Positions 11,935-19,334 of a stretch of 41,554 bases of DNA are shown in pieces. The position numbers and the translations under genes are program-made. How positions within the stretch are numbered: position 1 is the stretch's first letter; the number at the start of each line of letters is the position of its first letter. This stretch comes from Bauldia litoralis (lineage in GTDB: Bacteria > Pseudomonadota > Alphaproteobacteria > Rhizobiales > Kaistiaceae): positions 1 through 41,554 of the forward strand of contig CAMCWB010000034.1 in NCBI GenBank assembly GCA_945882315.1, written 5' to 3'. The notes under the pieces were generated by a model. The model was not told the origin of the DNA. It saw only the letters and a program-made list of their open reading frames with translations, and searched no databases.

Positions 11935-12914
11935 TTGAGACGCTTGTTAAGTTTTATCGCCGCCACAGTGATTGCACCCGCGCTCGTAGCCGGACCAGCA
12001 CTCGCGCAGGATTACCCCAACAAGCCCATTAACTGGATTGTCCCGAGTTCCGCGGGCAGCCAGTTCGATGTGCTTTCGCGGCTTATTACGCCAAAGATGT
12101 CCGAAGCACTTGGGCAGCCGATCGTCATTCAGAATATTACAGGCGCCGGCGCAACAATCGGCGCCCAGGTTGCCTCCGAAGCGGCCCCGGACGGTTACAC
12201 AGTTCTTCTTATCAACGCCAACCATCCTGCCGGGGAGGCACTCTACCCGGATCTGAAGTACGACCTCGTCGAAAGCTTCGACCCGGTCGTTCGCTTTACC
12301 GATTCCTACCATGTCATCGTCGTGCAGAAGGACCCCAGAAGGATCTCGGGGTCGAGACACTCGGCGATCTGTTGAAGATGGCGAAGGACAAGCCGGGCGA
12401 GTTGAATATCGCGCATGCCGGCACCGGGTCGGTGACCTTCATGTGTGCTGAAATCTTCAAGGCGGAGGCGGGCGTCGATATGGTGAGCATTCCCTACGAT
12501 GGAGGGGGACCGGCTATTGCATCCATCGTTGCCGGCGAAACGCAGGTCTATGGCGCGCCTTATGCGACAGCGAAGCCCTTCATCGATAGCGGCGAGGTCA
12601 AGGCACTCGCCATGACCTCGAAGGAACGCCCGCAGTTTGCTCCTGATATTCCGACGGTTGCCGAAACCATCCCGGGGTTTGAATTCACAAGCTTCTATGG
12701 GCTTGTTACGCCAAAGGGCACTCCTGAAGATGTTCGCGCCAAGATTCGCGCGGCGCTCAACACCGCCCTTGCAGACGAGACCGTGTCTAGCAAGCTCAAC
12801 GAGCTGGGCTTCGATCTCATCGACGAGGGACCGGAAGAGTTCACCGCATTCCTGAAGCGCGAAATCGAGAAGACGGCCGCAGTCGTCAAAAGGTCAGGTA
12901 TCGGACCGCAATAA
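11935..12914 (+). pseudogene. tctC: TctC-type periplasmic binding protein, frameshifted
   Basis: Would encode a solute receptor of about 320 residues for the TctAB permease. The TTG at 11935 has GGGAG 6 bases upstream and gives a classic signal peptide (MRRLLSFIAAT, cleaved after a VAGPALA-type site). The receptor fold is clear in YPNKPINWIVP, GAGATIGAQ and, downstream, NIAHAGTGS and ASIVAGETQV. The frame is lost near 12335. CAGAAGGACCC (12325-12335) is followed directly by CAGAAGGATCT (12336-12346), so an 11-bp tandem duplication (or a one-base loss) shifts the reading to a stop at 12373-12375. The rest is open in another frame from 12336 to the TAA at 12912-12914. Codon use is more AT-rich than in tctBA. 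A sequencing error is possible but the duplication pattern argues for a true mutation. Confidence 0.85.
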
Positions 12915-12995
12915 TCGTCGCAACCGAAGGGCGGTGGCGGGGCCGGACCTTCTGCCGCCCCGAACGTAGCTGCCCGTTTCCTCATCAAGCTTTAG

Positions 12996-13030
12996 GCCCG
13001 GCTCTCTCCAGAGGGCTGGGCTTTTTATTT
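12996..13030 (+). terminator. Rho-independent terminator after tctC
   Basis: GCCCGGCTCTC, a short loop and GAGGGCTGGGC form a stable imperfect hairpin at 12996-13021 followed by TTTTTATTT. It is correctly placed for rightward transcripts of the tct genes. Confidence 0.85.
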
Positions 13031-13034
13031 GCCT

Positions 13035-13127
13035 GATGCCAAAACCGGTCCCCGTTGCACCGGCAAGCAGATCGCCGCTGATCTCGGCATCTCTGCGGCC
13101 ACGGTCAGCCGCATTCTCAAGCGCCTC
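13035..13127 (+). pseudogene. IS481-type transposase N-terminal relic
   Basis: Read from 13035, about 31 codons contain TGKQIAADLGISAATVSRIL, the helix-turn-helix at the N-terminus of IS481-family transposases. There is no start codon with a ribosome site, and the similarity stops at about 13127 where a GC-rich palindrome begins. The catalytic DDE part is absent, so it is a fragment left by an old insertion or deletion. The family call is from motif memory. Confidence 0.6.
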
Positions 13128-13131
13128 CACC

Positions 13132-13174
13132 CCGGATCGTGGTCCGGGGCATGCTTTTCCTGACGTTGCTCTAA
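13132..13174. repeat. Degenerate intergenic palindromic repeat (RIME-like)
   Basis: CCCCGGATCGTGGTCCGGGG (13132-13151) is a hairpin and is followed by CATGCTTTTCCTGACGTTGC and CTCTAA. The second part matches, with few changes, the end of the repeat near 19303-19334 (TTTTCCTGACATTGCTCTAG). This looks like a truncated copy of the same dispersed rhizobial-type intergenic element. Confidence 0.55.
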
Positions 13175-13190
13175 GGCCGCCGCGATCCCG

Positions 13191-13799
13191 TCAGATGGCG
13201 TAGCGGGCGAGGACGAAGCCACCGACGATGATGACGAGGAGGCCGAGCGTCACGAGTCCCAGGCGCTTCTCGATGAAGTTCTGGATCGGCGCGCCGTAGT
13301 AGCGCAGGAGCTCCGCGACGATAATGAAGCGGAGGCCGCGCGTGATGAGCGACAGGACGAGGAACAGGAAGAAATCGTAGCCGGCGAAGCCGGATGCGAT
13401 CGTCACGATCTTGTAGGGGATCGGGGTCAGGCCTTTGAGCAGGATGATCCAGGCGCCATAGGCTGCATAGGCGGCGCGGAATTCCTCGACGCCTTCGGAA
13501 TGCCCGTAGAGGTTCATCAGCCATTGGCCGACGCTCTCGTAGAGAAGGGCGCCGATGGCATAGCCGAGAACACCGCCCGCGACCGAGGTGATCGTGCACC
13601 ACAGCGCCAGCCACCGCGCCCGGGCGCGGTTGGCGAGAACCATCGGCACGAGAAGGACATCGGGCGGGATCGGGAAGAAGGAGCTTTCGGCAAAGGAGAC
13701 GACGCCGAGCGCCCATACCGCGTGACGGCTGGCGGCAAGCGCCATCGTCCGCTCGTAAAGTCTGGTCAGCAAATGTTCGTCCTCTCCCGTCGCGCTCAT
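13191..13799 (-). CDS. YqaA/DedA-family membrane protein
   Basis: About 200 residues with four to five hydrophobic segments and the SNARE-associated/DedA-type signature: FAESSFFPIPPDVLLVPM near the N-terminus and LLKGLTPIPYKIVTIASGFAGYDF in the middle, matching the YqaA subgroup. DedA-type proteins are linked to membrane lipid transport and proton-motive-force balance; the precise role of YqaA proteins is not settled. The ATG at 13799 lacks a good ribosome site. A TTG at 13772 has GGAGAGG 8 bases upstream and would shorten the protein by nine residues, so the start is uncertain. The stop lies just beyond the RIME-like repeat. Confidence 0.85.
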   Translation of the reverse strand: MSATGEDEHLLTRLYERTMALAASRHAVWALGVVSFAESSFFPIPPDVLLVPMVLANRARARWLALWCTITSVAGGVLGYAIGALLYESVGQWLMNLYGHSEGVEEFRAAYAAYGAWIILLKGLTPIPYKIVTIASGFAGYDFFLFLVLSLITRGLRFIIVAELLRYYGAPIQNFIEKRLGLVTLGLLVIIVGGFVLARYAI

Positions 13800-13898
13800 G
13801 AAGGAGCGTTGCCGTGCTGCGGCCCGCCTTCATAGCCGAAGCGGAAACTTCATGTCGGGTGATTTGGCTGCGGTCCAGTAAACTTACCGCCAAAAGCA

Positions 13899-13928
13899 GA
13901 ACCGGGCCCCGTTTCCGGAACCCGGTTC
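13899..13928 (-). terminator. Probable leftward terminator behind the small membrane-peptide gene
   Basis: GAACCGGG at 13899-13906 and CCCGGTTC at 13921-13928 form an 8-bp stem with a 14-base loop. On the minus strand the hairpin is followed within three bases by a short T run (CTTTTGG). It lies 28 bases past the stop of the 27-codon gene. Confidence 0.55.
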
Positions 13929-13955
13929 AATCCGAATGTCGTTGCTGACGCGGCG

Positions 13956-14039
13956 TCAAATCGCCCCTAACACAATCGCTCCGATAAACAGGAACGCCGC
14001 GCAGACCATTACAAGGTGGATAGGCCGTGCCAAGTCCAT
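13956..14039 (-). CDS. 27-residue single-span membrane peptide
   Basis: A very short leftward gene: ATG at 14037-14039 preceded by GGAGG with 7-base spacing, stop TGA at 13956-13958. The product starts MDLARPIHLV and continues as one hydrophobic helix to the C-terminus (FLFIGAIVLGAI). An ATG six bases earlier (14045) is too close to the ribosome site to be used. A downstream hairpin at 13899-13928 could end the transcript. Similar tiny peptides of the pattern 'M-x-L-A-R-P-I-H plus one membrane helix' seem to recur in Rhizobiales, but I cannot verify this here. Function unknown. Confidence 0.6.
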   Translation of the reverse strand: MDLARPIHLVMVCAAFLFIGAIVLGAI

Positions 14040-14279
14040 GGTCATGCCTCCATCGGATTTACGACTGGAAGTCTAACCCGATCTTCCCGATCGACAAGCT
14101 GAAAATTAACATGTGCTAACCGCCGTGCAGGCGTTGATTCAGGAAAACCGCGTAAGCGTCTCATAGTTTTCGCATTTATGGTGTGCACAGGAGGCGCCGG
14201 CCTGTGGACTTCCGCGCCGCCGGTCCCGCCTGTTAGCCTTCGCCGACCCGAAACCTCCCTCCTGCCGCGAGCCGAGCCG

Positions 14280-15500
14280 ATGGACCGCTTCGATACCGCC
14301 CGCGATGCGGCCTTCGCGCTTCGCCCCGACGAGCCGGTCTATTGCTTCCGGCCGGAAGTGCTGGTCGCCGACGCGAACCAGTTCCGGCAGGCCTTTCCCG
14401 GCAAAACCGCCTATGCGGTGAAGACCAATGGCGAGCGGCTGGTGCTCGAAGTGCTGGCGAAGGCCGGCATGAACTGCTTCGACGTGGCGTCGCCGGCCGA
14501 ATTCGCGGCGGTCCGCGCCGTGGCGCCCAAGGCCGAGCTCCTCTACATGCATCCGGTCAAGGCGCAGTCCGACATCCGGCTGGCGCTCGAGACCTACCGC
14601 ATCCGGTCGCTGGCTCTCGACCATGAGGACGAGGTCGCCAAGATCCTGAAGATCGTGCGCGGGCTCGACCTCGATCCGGAAGAGATCACGCTGTTCGTGC
14701 GCATCGCCGTGCGCGGCCACGCCGCCTACGAGCTCTCCAAAAAGTTCGGCGCGACGCCGGCGCATGCCGTCGAGCTGGTCCGCCGGATCGCCCATATCGG
14801 TTTCAAGGTCGGCCTCTGCTTCCATGTCGGCAGCCAGGTCGAGGACACCGACACCTATGAGCGGGCGCTGGCTTCGGCCGCCTGGGTGAGGGCGCGGGCC
14901 GGGGTCGAGATCGCGGCGCTCGATATCGGCGGCGGCTTTCCGGCGGCCTATGGCGCCGATCCGCGCCGCGCCCAGCCGCCGGCGCCCGACACGACGGCCC
15001 TGATCGAAGAAGTCGTACATGAGGCGAAGGAATGGGGCTTTGCCGATTTGTCGCTCGTCGCGGAGCCCGGCCGGGTCATCGTGGCGCGCAGCTTCTCGCT
15101 GATCGTGCGCGTGCTGCTCCGCAAGGGCCGCCGCCTCTACATCAATGACGGCATCTGGGCGTCGCTGTCGGACTCGTGGACCGGCCGGATCACGCTGCCG
15201 GCCCGGCTGCTGCCCGACCCGGCGCGGCGGCGGCGGACCGGCGACAAGAGCAAGATCGTGCCCTTCAAGGTCTGCGGCGCGACCTGCGATTCCGTCGATA
15301 TCCTGTCGCGGCCCTTCTTCCTGCCGGAGACGGTCGATACCGGCGACTGGATCGAGATCGGCAATATCGGCGCCTATTCGCTGTCGCTGCGCACCCGCTT
15401 CAACGGATTCTATCCCGACACCTTCGTCGAGGTCGCGACGATCTTCGAGGCGGCGGGGCCGGCCGAAAGCAGCGCGGCCCTCGAGACGATGGCGGACTGA
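14280..15500 (+). CDS. Group IV (alanine-racemase-fold) PLP decarboxylase, ornithine/lysine type
   Basis: About 406 residues with the eukaryotic-type ornithine decarboxylase fold. The PLP lysine is in AYAVKTN. A phosphate-binding glycine loop is seen in ALDIGGGFPA, EPGR binds the cofactor phosphate, and CGATCDSVDIL supplies the catalytic Cys-Asp pair from the partner subunit of the dimer. It makes putrescine or cadaverine in polyamine synthesis; rhizobial relatives are known to use both ornithine and lysine. Family members are usually 370-400 residues. The ATG at 14280 is chosen for homology. An upstream frame to 14178 would add 34 unlikely, Pro-rich residues. No strong ribosome site is seen. 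Confidence 0.88.
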   Translation: MDRFDTARDAAFALRPDEPVYCFRPEVLVADANQFRQAFPGKTAYAVKTNGERLVLEVLAKAGMNCFDVASPAEFAAVRAVAPKAELLYMHPVKAQSDIRLALETYRIRSLALDHEDEVAKILKIVRGLDLDPEEITLFVRIAVRGHAAYELSKKFGATPAHAVELVRRIAHIGFKVGLCFHVGSQVEDTDTYERALASAAWVRARAGVEIAALDIGGGFPAAYGADPRRAQPPAPDTTALIEEVVHEAKEWGFADLSLVAEPGRVIVARSFSLIVRVLLRKGRRLYINDGIWASLSDSWTGRITLPARLLPDPARRRRTGDKSKIVPFKVCGATCDSVDILSRPFFLPETVDTGDWIEIGNIGAYSLSLRTRFNGFYPDTFVEVATIFEAAGPAESSAALETMAD

Positions 15501-15623
15501 GCCTCCGTCTTGCGGATGCGAATGATTTTCATGTGAAAAATCAGCGACTTGCGGCCTTGTGCGCGAATCGCTAAAGACGAAGGAACGGTCGGGCGCGGCG
15601 CCCGGACACGGTCTCCGACGAAC

Positions 15624-16523
15624 ATGAAAAGCTATTTCTCATCCACGGCCGGCATCGCCTCGGTCAGCGTCCTCGTCGGCGTTGCCGTGCTGGCGCTGAA
15701 ATATTACGCGTTCCACGTCACCGGTTCGGTGGCGCTCTATTCCGATGCGCTGGAAAGCATCGTCAACGTCGCGGCCTCGATCGCGGCGCTGGTCGCGATC
15801 CGCGTCAGCGCCATCCCGCCCGATGCCAGCCATCCTTACGGGCATCAGAAGGCGGAGTATTTTTCGGTCGTCGCCGAAGGCGTCCTGATCATCGTCGCGG
15901 CGATCCTGATCTTCAACGAGGCCTACCAGGCCTTGCTGGCACCGCGCCTTCTCGAGCAGGCCGGCGTTGGTCTTGCCTTCAACGGTGCTGCGACGATCCT
16001 CAACGCGGCCTGGTCGGCGGTGCTGATCGGGGTCGGCCGCCGGCGGCGGTCGCCGGCGCTGGTCGCCGACGGCAAGCATCTCCTCACGGACGTCTTCACT
16101 TCGGTCGGCGTCCTCGCCGGCCTGCTGCTCGCCGTCGCGACCAATATCCCGTTCCTCGACCCGCTGCTCGCGGCACTCGTCGCGCTCAACATCCTGTGGG
16201 CGGGATGGACGCTGGTGCGCGAGTCGGTCGGCGGGCTGATGGACGAGGCAGTGCCGACCGAGACGCTGGAGAAAATCCGCGAGGTCATCTCCGCCAACGC
16301 CGTCGGCGCGCTGGAAGCCCATGATGTCCGCACGCGCCATGCCGGCCGCCAGAGCTTCGTCGATTTTCACCTCGTCGTGCCGGGCAGCATGACGGTTGCC
16401 GAGGCGCATGAGATCTGCGACCGGATCGAGCGCGCCATCCAGGCGGAGGTGAGCGACGCCTTCATCACCATCCATGTCGAGCCCGAGGACAACGCCAAGC
16501 TTCACGGCGTCGTGGTGCTGTAG
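15624..16523 (+). CDS. Cation diffusion facilitator (CDF) metal transporter
   Basis: A 299-residue protein with six hydrophobic segments and a cytoplasmic C-terminal domain (from about 205). The metal site is seen in LYSDALES (first Asp), HPYGHQKAEY between segments 2 and 3, and LVADGKHLLTDV (His and Asp of segment 5). CDF proteins export Zn, Fe, Mn or similar ions against protons; which metal is not readable here. The start ATG 15624 begins directly before the first membrane segment. A small hairpin CGGGCG-CGG-CGCCCG lies at 15590-15604, 19 bases before the ATG, and might hamper translation. It follows the decarboxylase gene by 123 bases. Confidence 0.9.
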   Translation: MKSYFSSTAGIASVSVLVGVAVLALKYYAFHVTGSVALYSDALESIVNVAASIAALVAIRVSAIPPDASHPYGHQKAEYFSVVAEGVLIIVAAILIFNEAYQALLAPRLLEQAGVGLAFNGAATILNAAWSAVLIGVGRRRRSPALVADGKHLLTDVFTSVGVLAGLLLAVATNIPFLDPLLAALVALNILWAGWTLVRESVGGLMDEAVPTETLEKIREVISANAVGALEAHDVRTRHAGRQSFVDFHLVVPGSMTVAEAHEICDRIERAIQAEVSDAFITIHVEPEDNAKLHGVVVL

Positions 16524-16526
16524 GGG

Positions 16527-16562
16527 CGTTGGTCCTCCTTGCGTAGCGGGGGAGGACCAACG
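16527..16562. terminator. Perfect inverted repeat behind the CDF gene
   Basis: CGTTGGTCCTCC (16527-16538) and GGAGGACCAACG (16551-16562) form a perfect 12-bp stem with a 12-base loop, three bases after the CDF stop. There is no T run on the plus strand, so it may be a U-tract-less terminator or mRNA-stabilising hairpin. Confidence 0.55.
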
Positions 16563-16614
16563 ACAACCGATGTCGTGCTCGGCCTCCCTGCAGAGAGGGC
16601 CGTCTTCTACACAC

Positions 16615-16650
16615 AAAAAACAGAGGCCCGGAGGGGGATCCGGGCCTCTG
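16615..16650 (-). terminator. Rho-independent terminator of the leftward binding-protein gene
   Basis: CAGAGGCCCGGA (16621-16632), loop of six, TCCGGGCCTCTG (16639-16650): a perfect 12-bp stem. Read leftwards it is followed by six T (plus-strand A 16615-16620), the classical arrangement for leftward transcripts ending behind the gene at 16678. Confidence 0.92.
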
Positions 16651-16677
16651 CCAGATGCGGGCGACGATCGGGCGGCT

Positions 16678-17748
16678 TTACCGCGCGATGTCCTTATTGG
16701 CTTCCTTCCACGCTTTTACTCCAGCCTTCACTTCGTCCGTAGTGAAGCTGTTTGCCGCGTCGATGAAGGAAGTGTCGAGGAAGGTGTCGATGTCGATCTT
16801 CTTCGGGATCTCGCCGAAGTCGACATAGGGCTGCTGAATGCCTTCCCAGACGTCCCGCTGTAATTCTCCATATTTCACGGTGCGGCGAATCTGCGTGTTC
16901 ATCACGCTGTTGTTGACGACACGCTCGCCATTGCCGGGCTTCTCCCATTGCTCGGGAATGCGCTTCTTGCAGGCCGCCATCACCGCCTTGGTGTCCATGA
17001 TGCCGGAATGCTGGCCCATCGCCCAGGCGCGCAGGAAGCGCTGGATGAGGTCGCGCTTGGCATCAAGGGTAGGCTTCCAGACGGTCCAGCTATTGCCTGG
17101 GACCTGAGAGACCTGGACCGGCGTGATGTTGCGGAGATCGAAGCCGCTGGCAGCGAGCGCCGCGAATTCCGAATTGGCCGCGGCATAGGCCTGGATCGTC
17201 TTGTTGTTGAGCGCCTGCGCGACAACAGGGATCTCCTCTCCGACGACAACCGTCTCGACCTCCGAGATGGTCATGCCGACCGTGGAGAGCGCCATGACCG
17301 TCGTGAGCTGGTCGCGGTCGGTTGCCATGCCGACGATTTTGCCCTTGAGGTCGGCGACAGACTGGACGTCGCCTGCGGCCGGAACGACAATGCCGTCGGA
17401 GGCGCCCTGATAGGCCTCGTAGATCACGGCGATCGGCTGGTCGGCAGTGGCGGCCTGGAGCACCTGGCCGGGGTCGAGCATGACGATGTCGGCGTCGCCG
17501 TTCGACAGGAAGGCGAGGAACGGGATCGAGGTCGAGGAGGAGAGGAGGTTGACCTTGACCCCCGCCTTGGCGAAGAAGCCGAACTCGTCCGACGCGATCT
17601 GCGGGTAGGGGCTGCAGGAGGCGTCGTTCGAGGTCATGACGTTGATCGTCTCGACCTCCTGCGCGCCGGCGACCGGCGCGAGTAGCAGCGCCGCCGAGCC
17701 GGCAGCGCAGGCGAATAGAAATCTGGCGTTACGCATCATGGATGACAT
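16678..17748 (-). CDS. ABC transporter substrate-binding protein, NitT/TauT (NMT1/SsuA-like) type, copy 1
   Basis: A 356-residue periplasmic receptor. The ATG at 17748 has AGGGAG 7 bases upstream and starts a signal peptide (MRNARFLFACAAG, hydrophobic core, cleavage after VAGA). The mature part shows the two-domain pattern of NMT1/SsuA-like receptors: DEFGFFAKAGVKVNLL, FLSNGDADIVMLD, VADLKGKIVGMATDRDQ. The open frame extends upstream to 18021 but that part is non-coding in character. No permease or ATPase gene is nearby, so it must use components from elsewhere. It is paralogous to the gene at 20640-21710, with exactly the same length. A bipartite GATC operator lies 246 bp upstream (17994-18016) and a terminator follows it. 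Confidence 0.88.
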   Translation of the reverse strand: MSSMMRNARFLFACAAGSAALLLAPVAGAQEVETINVMTSNDASCSPYPQIASDEFGFFAKAGVKVNLLSSSTSIPFLAFLSNGDADIVMLDPGQVLQAATADQPIAVIYEAYQGASDGIVVPAAGDVQSVADLKGKIVGMATDRDQLTTVMALSTVGMTISEVETVVVGEEIPVVAQALNNKTIQAYAAANSEFAALAASGFDLRNITPVQVSQVPGNSWTVWKPTLDAKRDLIQRFLRAWAMGQHSGIMDTKAVMAACKKRIPEQWEKPGNGERVVNNSVMNTQIRRTVKYGELQRDVWEGIQQPYVDFGEIPKKIDIDTFLDTSFIDAANSFTTDEVKAGVKAWKEANKDIAR

Positions 17749-18062
17749 GGCAAATCTCCCTGAGAGGTTTTCTTCTTTGATTTCGTGCCGGCTCGCTTTG
17801 GCAAAGTCGGGCCGACCGTCGCGCGGCGCGTTTCGCGTCGGCGTATGCAGGCGGGACGCGGAGTCCTGGATCAGCTTCATGGTGCCGGATCGTGGTCTGT
17901 GGTCCAGGCATGGCGTTTCGCAAAGTCCAGGCCAGATGAAGACCCGCGGCGTCCCGATCTCAGCGGTCTTCGATGAAGCTTCCCCGCTCAAAATGTGATC
18001 ACAAAACGAGATCGCATGCACGCGAAATCGGCGCGGGCCGAACAGGCCTGTGGCAACGCCCG
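17749..18062. other. 314-base upstream region of binding-protein gene 1
   Basis: No gene seen. It contains the bipartite operator at 17994-18016 and, at 17887-17911, a GGATCGTGGTC-containing inverted sequence that resembles the palindrome at 13132-13151. The long distance from operator to start codon implies a leader of roughly 200 bases or more, or a second unseen promoter nearer the gene. Confidence 0.5.
17994..18016 (-). promoter_or_regulatory. Bipartite GATC operator, site A
   Basis: TGTGATCACA at 17994-18003, three bases, then the degenerate half-site CGAGATCGCA at 18007-18016; the two GATC centres are 13 bp apart. Read leftwards, the layout (weak site, perfect site, CATTTTGAG) lines up with site E (weak site, perfect site, CATATTGAC). 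It should control binding-protein gene 1. Probable ligand: the GntR protein at 21957-22685. Confidence 0.7.
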
Positions 18063-19199
18063 CTATTCGATGCGGAGGAGCCGGTCGGTGTCGGCATAGT
18101 CGGAGAGGAGCTCGGAGCCGTCGGCGGTGACGAGCAGCATGTCCTTGTTCTGCATGCCGAAACCATAGCCGGTCCGGTAGCAGAGCGGCTCGAAGCCGAG
18201 GACCATGTTCTCCTCGACGGGGGCGTCGAGGCCGGGACGACCGAGGATCGGCGTCTTGCCGAGATAGGGGTCTTCATGGAGATGCAGGCCGATGCCGTGC
18301 CCGACGAAGGAGATCGGCGGCAGGTTCTTCTCGGCGAGCTTGGCGATGAAGGCCTCGTAGATGGCGAGGGAGCTCGCGCCGGGCTTCACCATCTCCATGA
18401 TGCGGTATTTCGCGTCGACGAGAAGCTGCCAAATCTCTTCCGCCATCGGCGGCGCCTCCTGGACGATCGCCGTCCGGCAGACGCCGGCCTGGTAGCCGCC
18501 GATGACCGAGAATATCTCGATGCGGCAGACGTCGCCGCGCTGCAGCCGGCGCTCGCTCGGGCCGACATTGGGCAACTGGCTGCGTTCGCCGGTGGCGATG
18601 ATGAGGAGCTTGAAATGCTCCGCGCCGAGTTCGTAGACGGAGCGCGTCAGGCGGCCGGCGATATCCATCTCGCTGTCGCCGATGCGGGTCGCCGAGATCG
18701 TGTCGGTGATCGCCTGGTCGGCGATGCGGGAGAGGCGGCGGAGGAGGGCGATCTCCTCGGGCGTCTTGATCTGGCGGAGGCGTGCGAAGACCTGCTCGCA
18801 GGCTTCGAAGGTGGCGCCGGGCAGCGCCTTCGCAAGCCGGGCCATGTCGCCGGCGGGCAGGTAATCCATTTCGATGCCGATCCGTGCCCTGGCGAGGCCG
18901 AGCCCGGTCAACTGATCGGCAAGGACCGCCATCGGGTCGTCGGTGAACTCGCCCCAGATGGTGGTCGGGACGCCCGGCGCCTTTCGGGCGATGGTGCTTT
19001 CTTCCATGTCGACGCCGAACAGAGCCGGCTCGCCGCCTGCCGGCACGATCGCCATGGCATGGCGGTGGCGGATCAGCGGCTGCGACGGAACCACGAAGCC
19101 GGTGATGTAGGCGAAGTTCTCGGGCGAACAGGCGATCATCGCGTCGAGGCCCCTGGCTTTCATGGCCTCGATCTGCCGGCGGATGATGTCGGAGCGCAT
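18063..19199 (-). CDS. M24-family (creatinase/Xaa-Pro peptidase-like) hydrolase lacking metal ligands
   Basis: A 378-residue protein with an N-terminal creatinase-type domain (about 1-140) and a pita-bread domain (about 145-375). Compared with the five metal ligands of aminopeptidase P, the first Asp is Glu (in RIEIFSV), the second Asp is Gly (in GYQAGVCRT), and the last Glu is lost (GMQNKDMLLVT). Only the His of GHGIGLHLHEDP and the Glu of GFEP remain. This pattern recalls creatinase, a metal-free member that hydrolyses a C-N bond. A dipeptidase role is therefore doubtful, and hydrolysis of an amidino- or N-substituted amino acid is possible. AGGA lies 6 bases before the start. Likely cotranscribed with the enolase-superfamily gene upstream (19331-20491). 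Confidence 0.82.
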   Translation of the reverse strand: MRSDIIRRQIEAMKARGLDAMIACSPENFAYITGFVVPSQPLIRHRHAMAIVPAGGEPALFGVDMEESTIARKAPGVPTTIWGEFTDDPMAVLADQLTGLGLARARIGIEMDYLPAGDMARLAKALPGATFEACEQVFARLRQIKTPEEIALLRRLSRIADQAITDTISATRIGDSEMDIAGRLTRSVYELGAEHFKLLIIATGERSQLPNVGPSERRLQRGDVCRIEIFSVIGGYQAGVCRTAIVQEAPPMAEEIWQLLVDAKYRIMEMVKPGASSLAIYEAFIAKLAEKNLPPISFVGHGIGLHLHEDPYLGKTPILGRPGLDAPVEENMVLGFEPLCYRTGYGFGMQNKDMLLVTADGSELLSDYADTDRLLRIE

Positions 19200-19228
19200 T
19201 GCTGTCCTGTAACTGTGCGGGCTTGCGG

Positions 19229-19334
19229 CTAGAGTTTGATCCGTTTCAATGGAATCGGATCATGCTCTAGATTCCTTGATATTGCGCAATGTCGGACGGA
19301 AAACCGGGTTCCAATTTTCCTGACATTGCTCTAG
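19229..19334. repeat. Two adjacent RIME-like intergenic palindromes
   Basis: First unit 19229-19270: CTAGAGTTTGATCCG pairs with CGGATCATGCTCTAG (outer CTAGAG/CTCTAG). Second unit about 19287-19326: GCAATGTCGGACGGAAAA pairs with TTTTCCTGACATTGC, followed by TCTAG. Such paired palindromes are frequent in rhizobial intergenic DNA. The last bases of the unit supply the TAG stop (19331-19333, minus strand) of the enolase-superfamily gene. They sit within a probable operon and may act as RNA hairpins altering downstream expression. Confidence 0.7.

Noticed and set aside
16678-18021. A longer version of binding protein 1 starting at 18021
   Set aside because: The extra 91 codons lack protein character, include an operator, and the ribosome site with signal peptide is at 17748.
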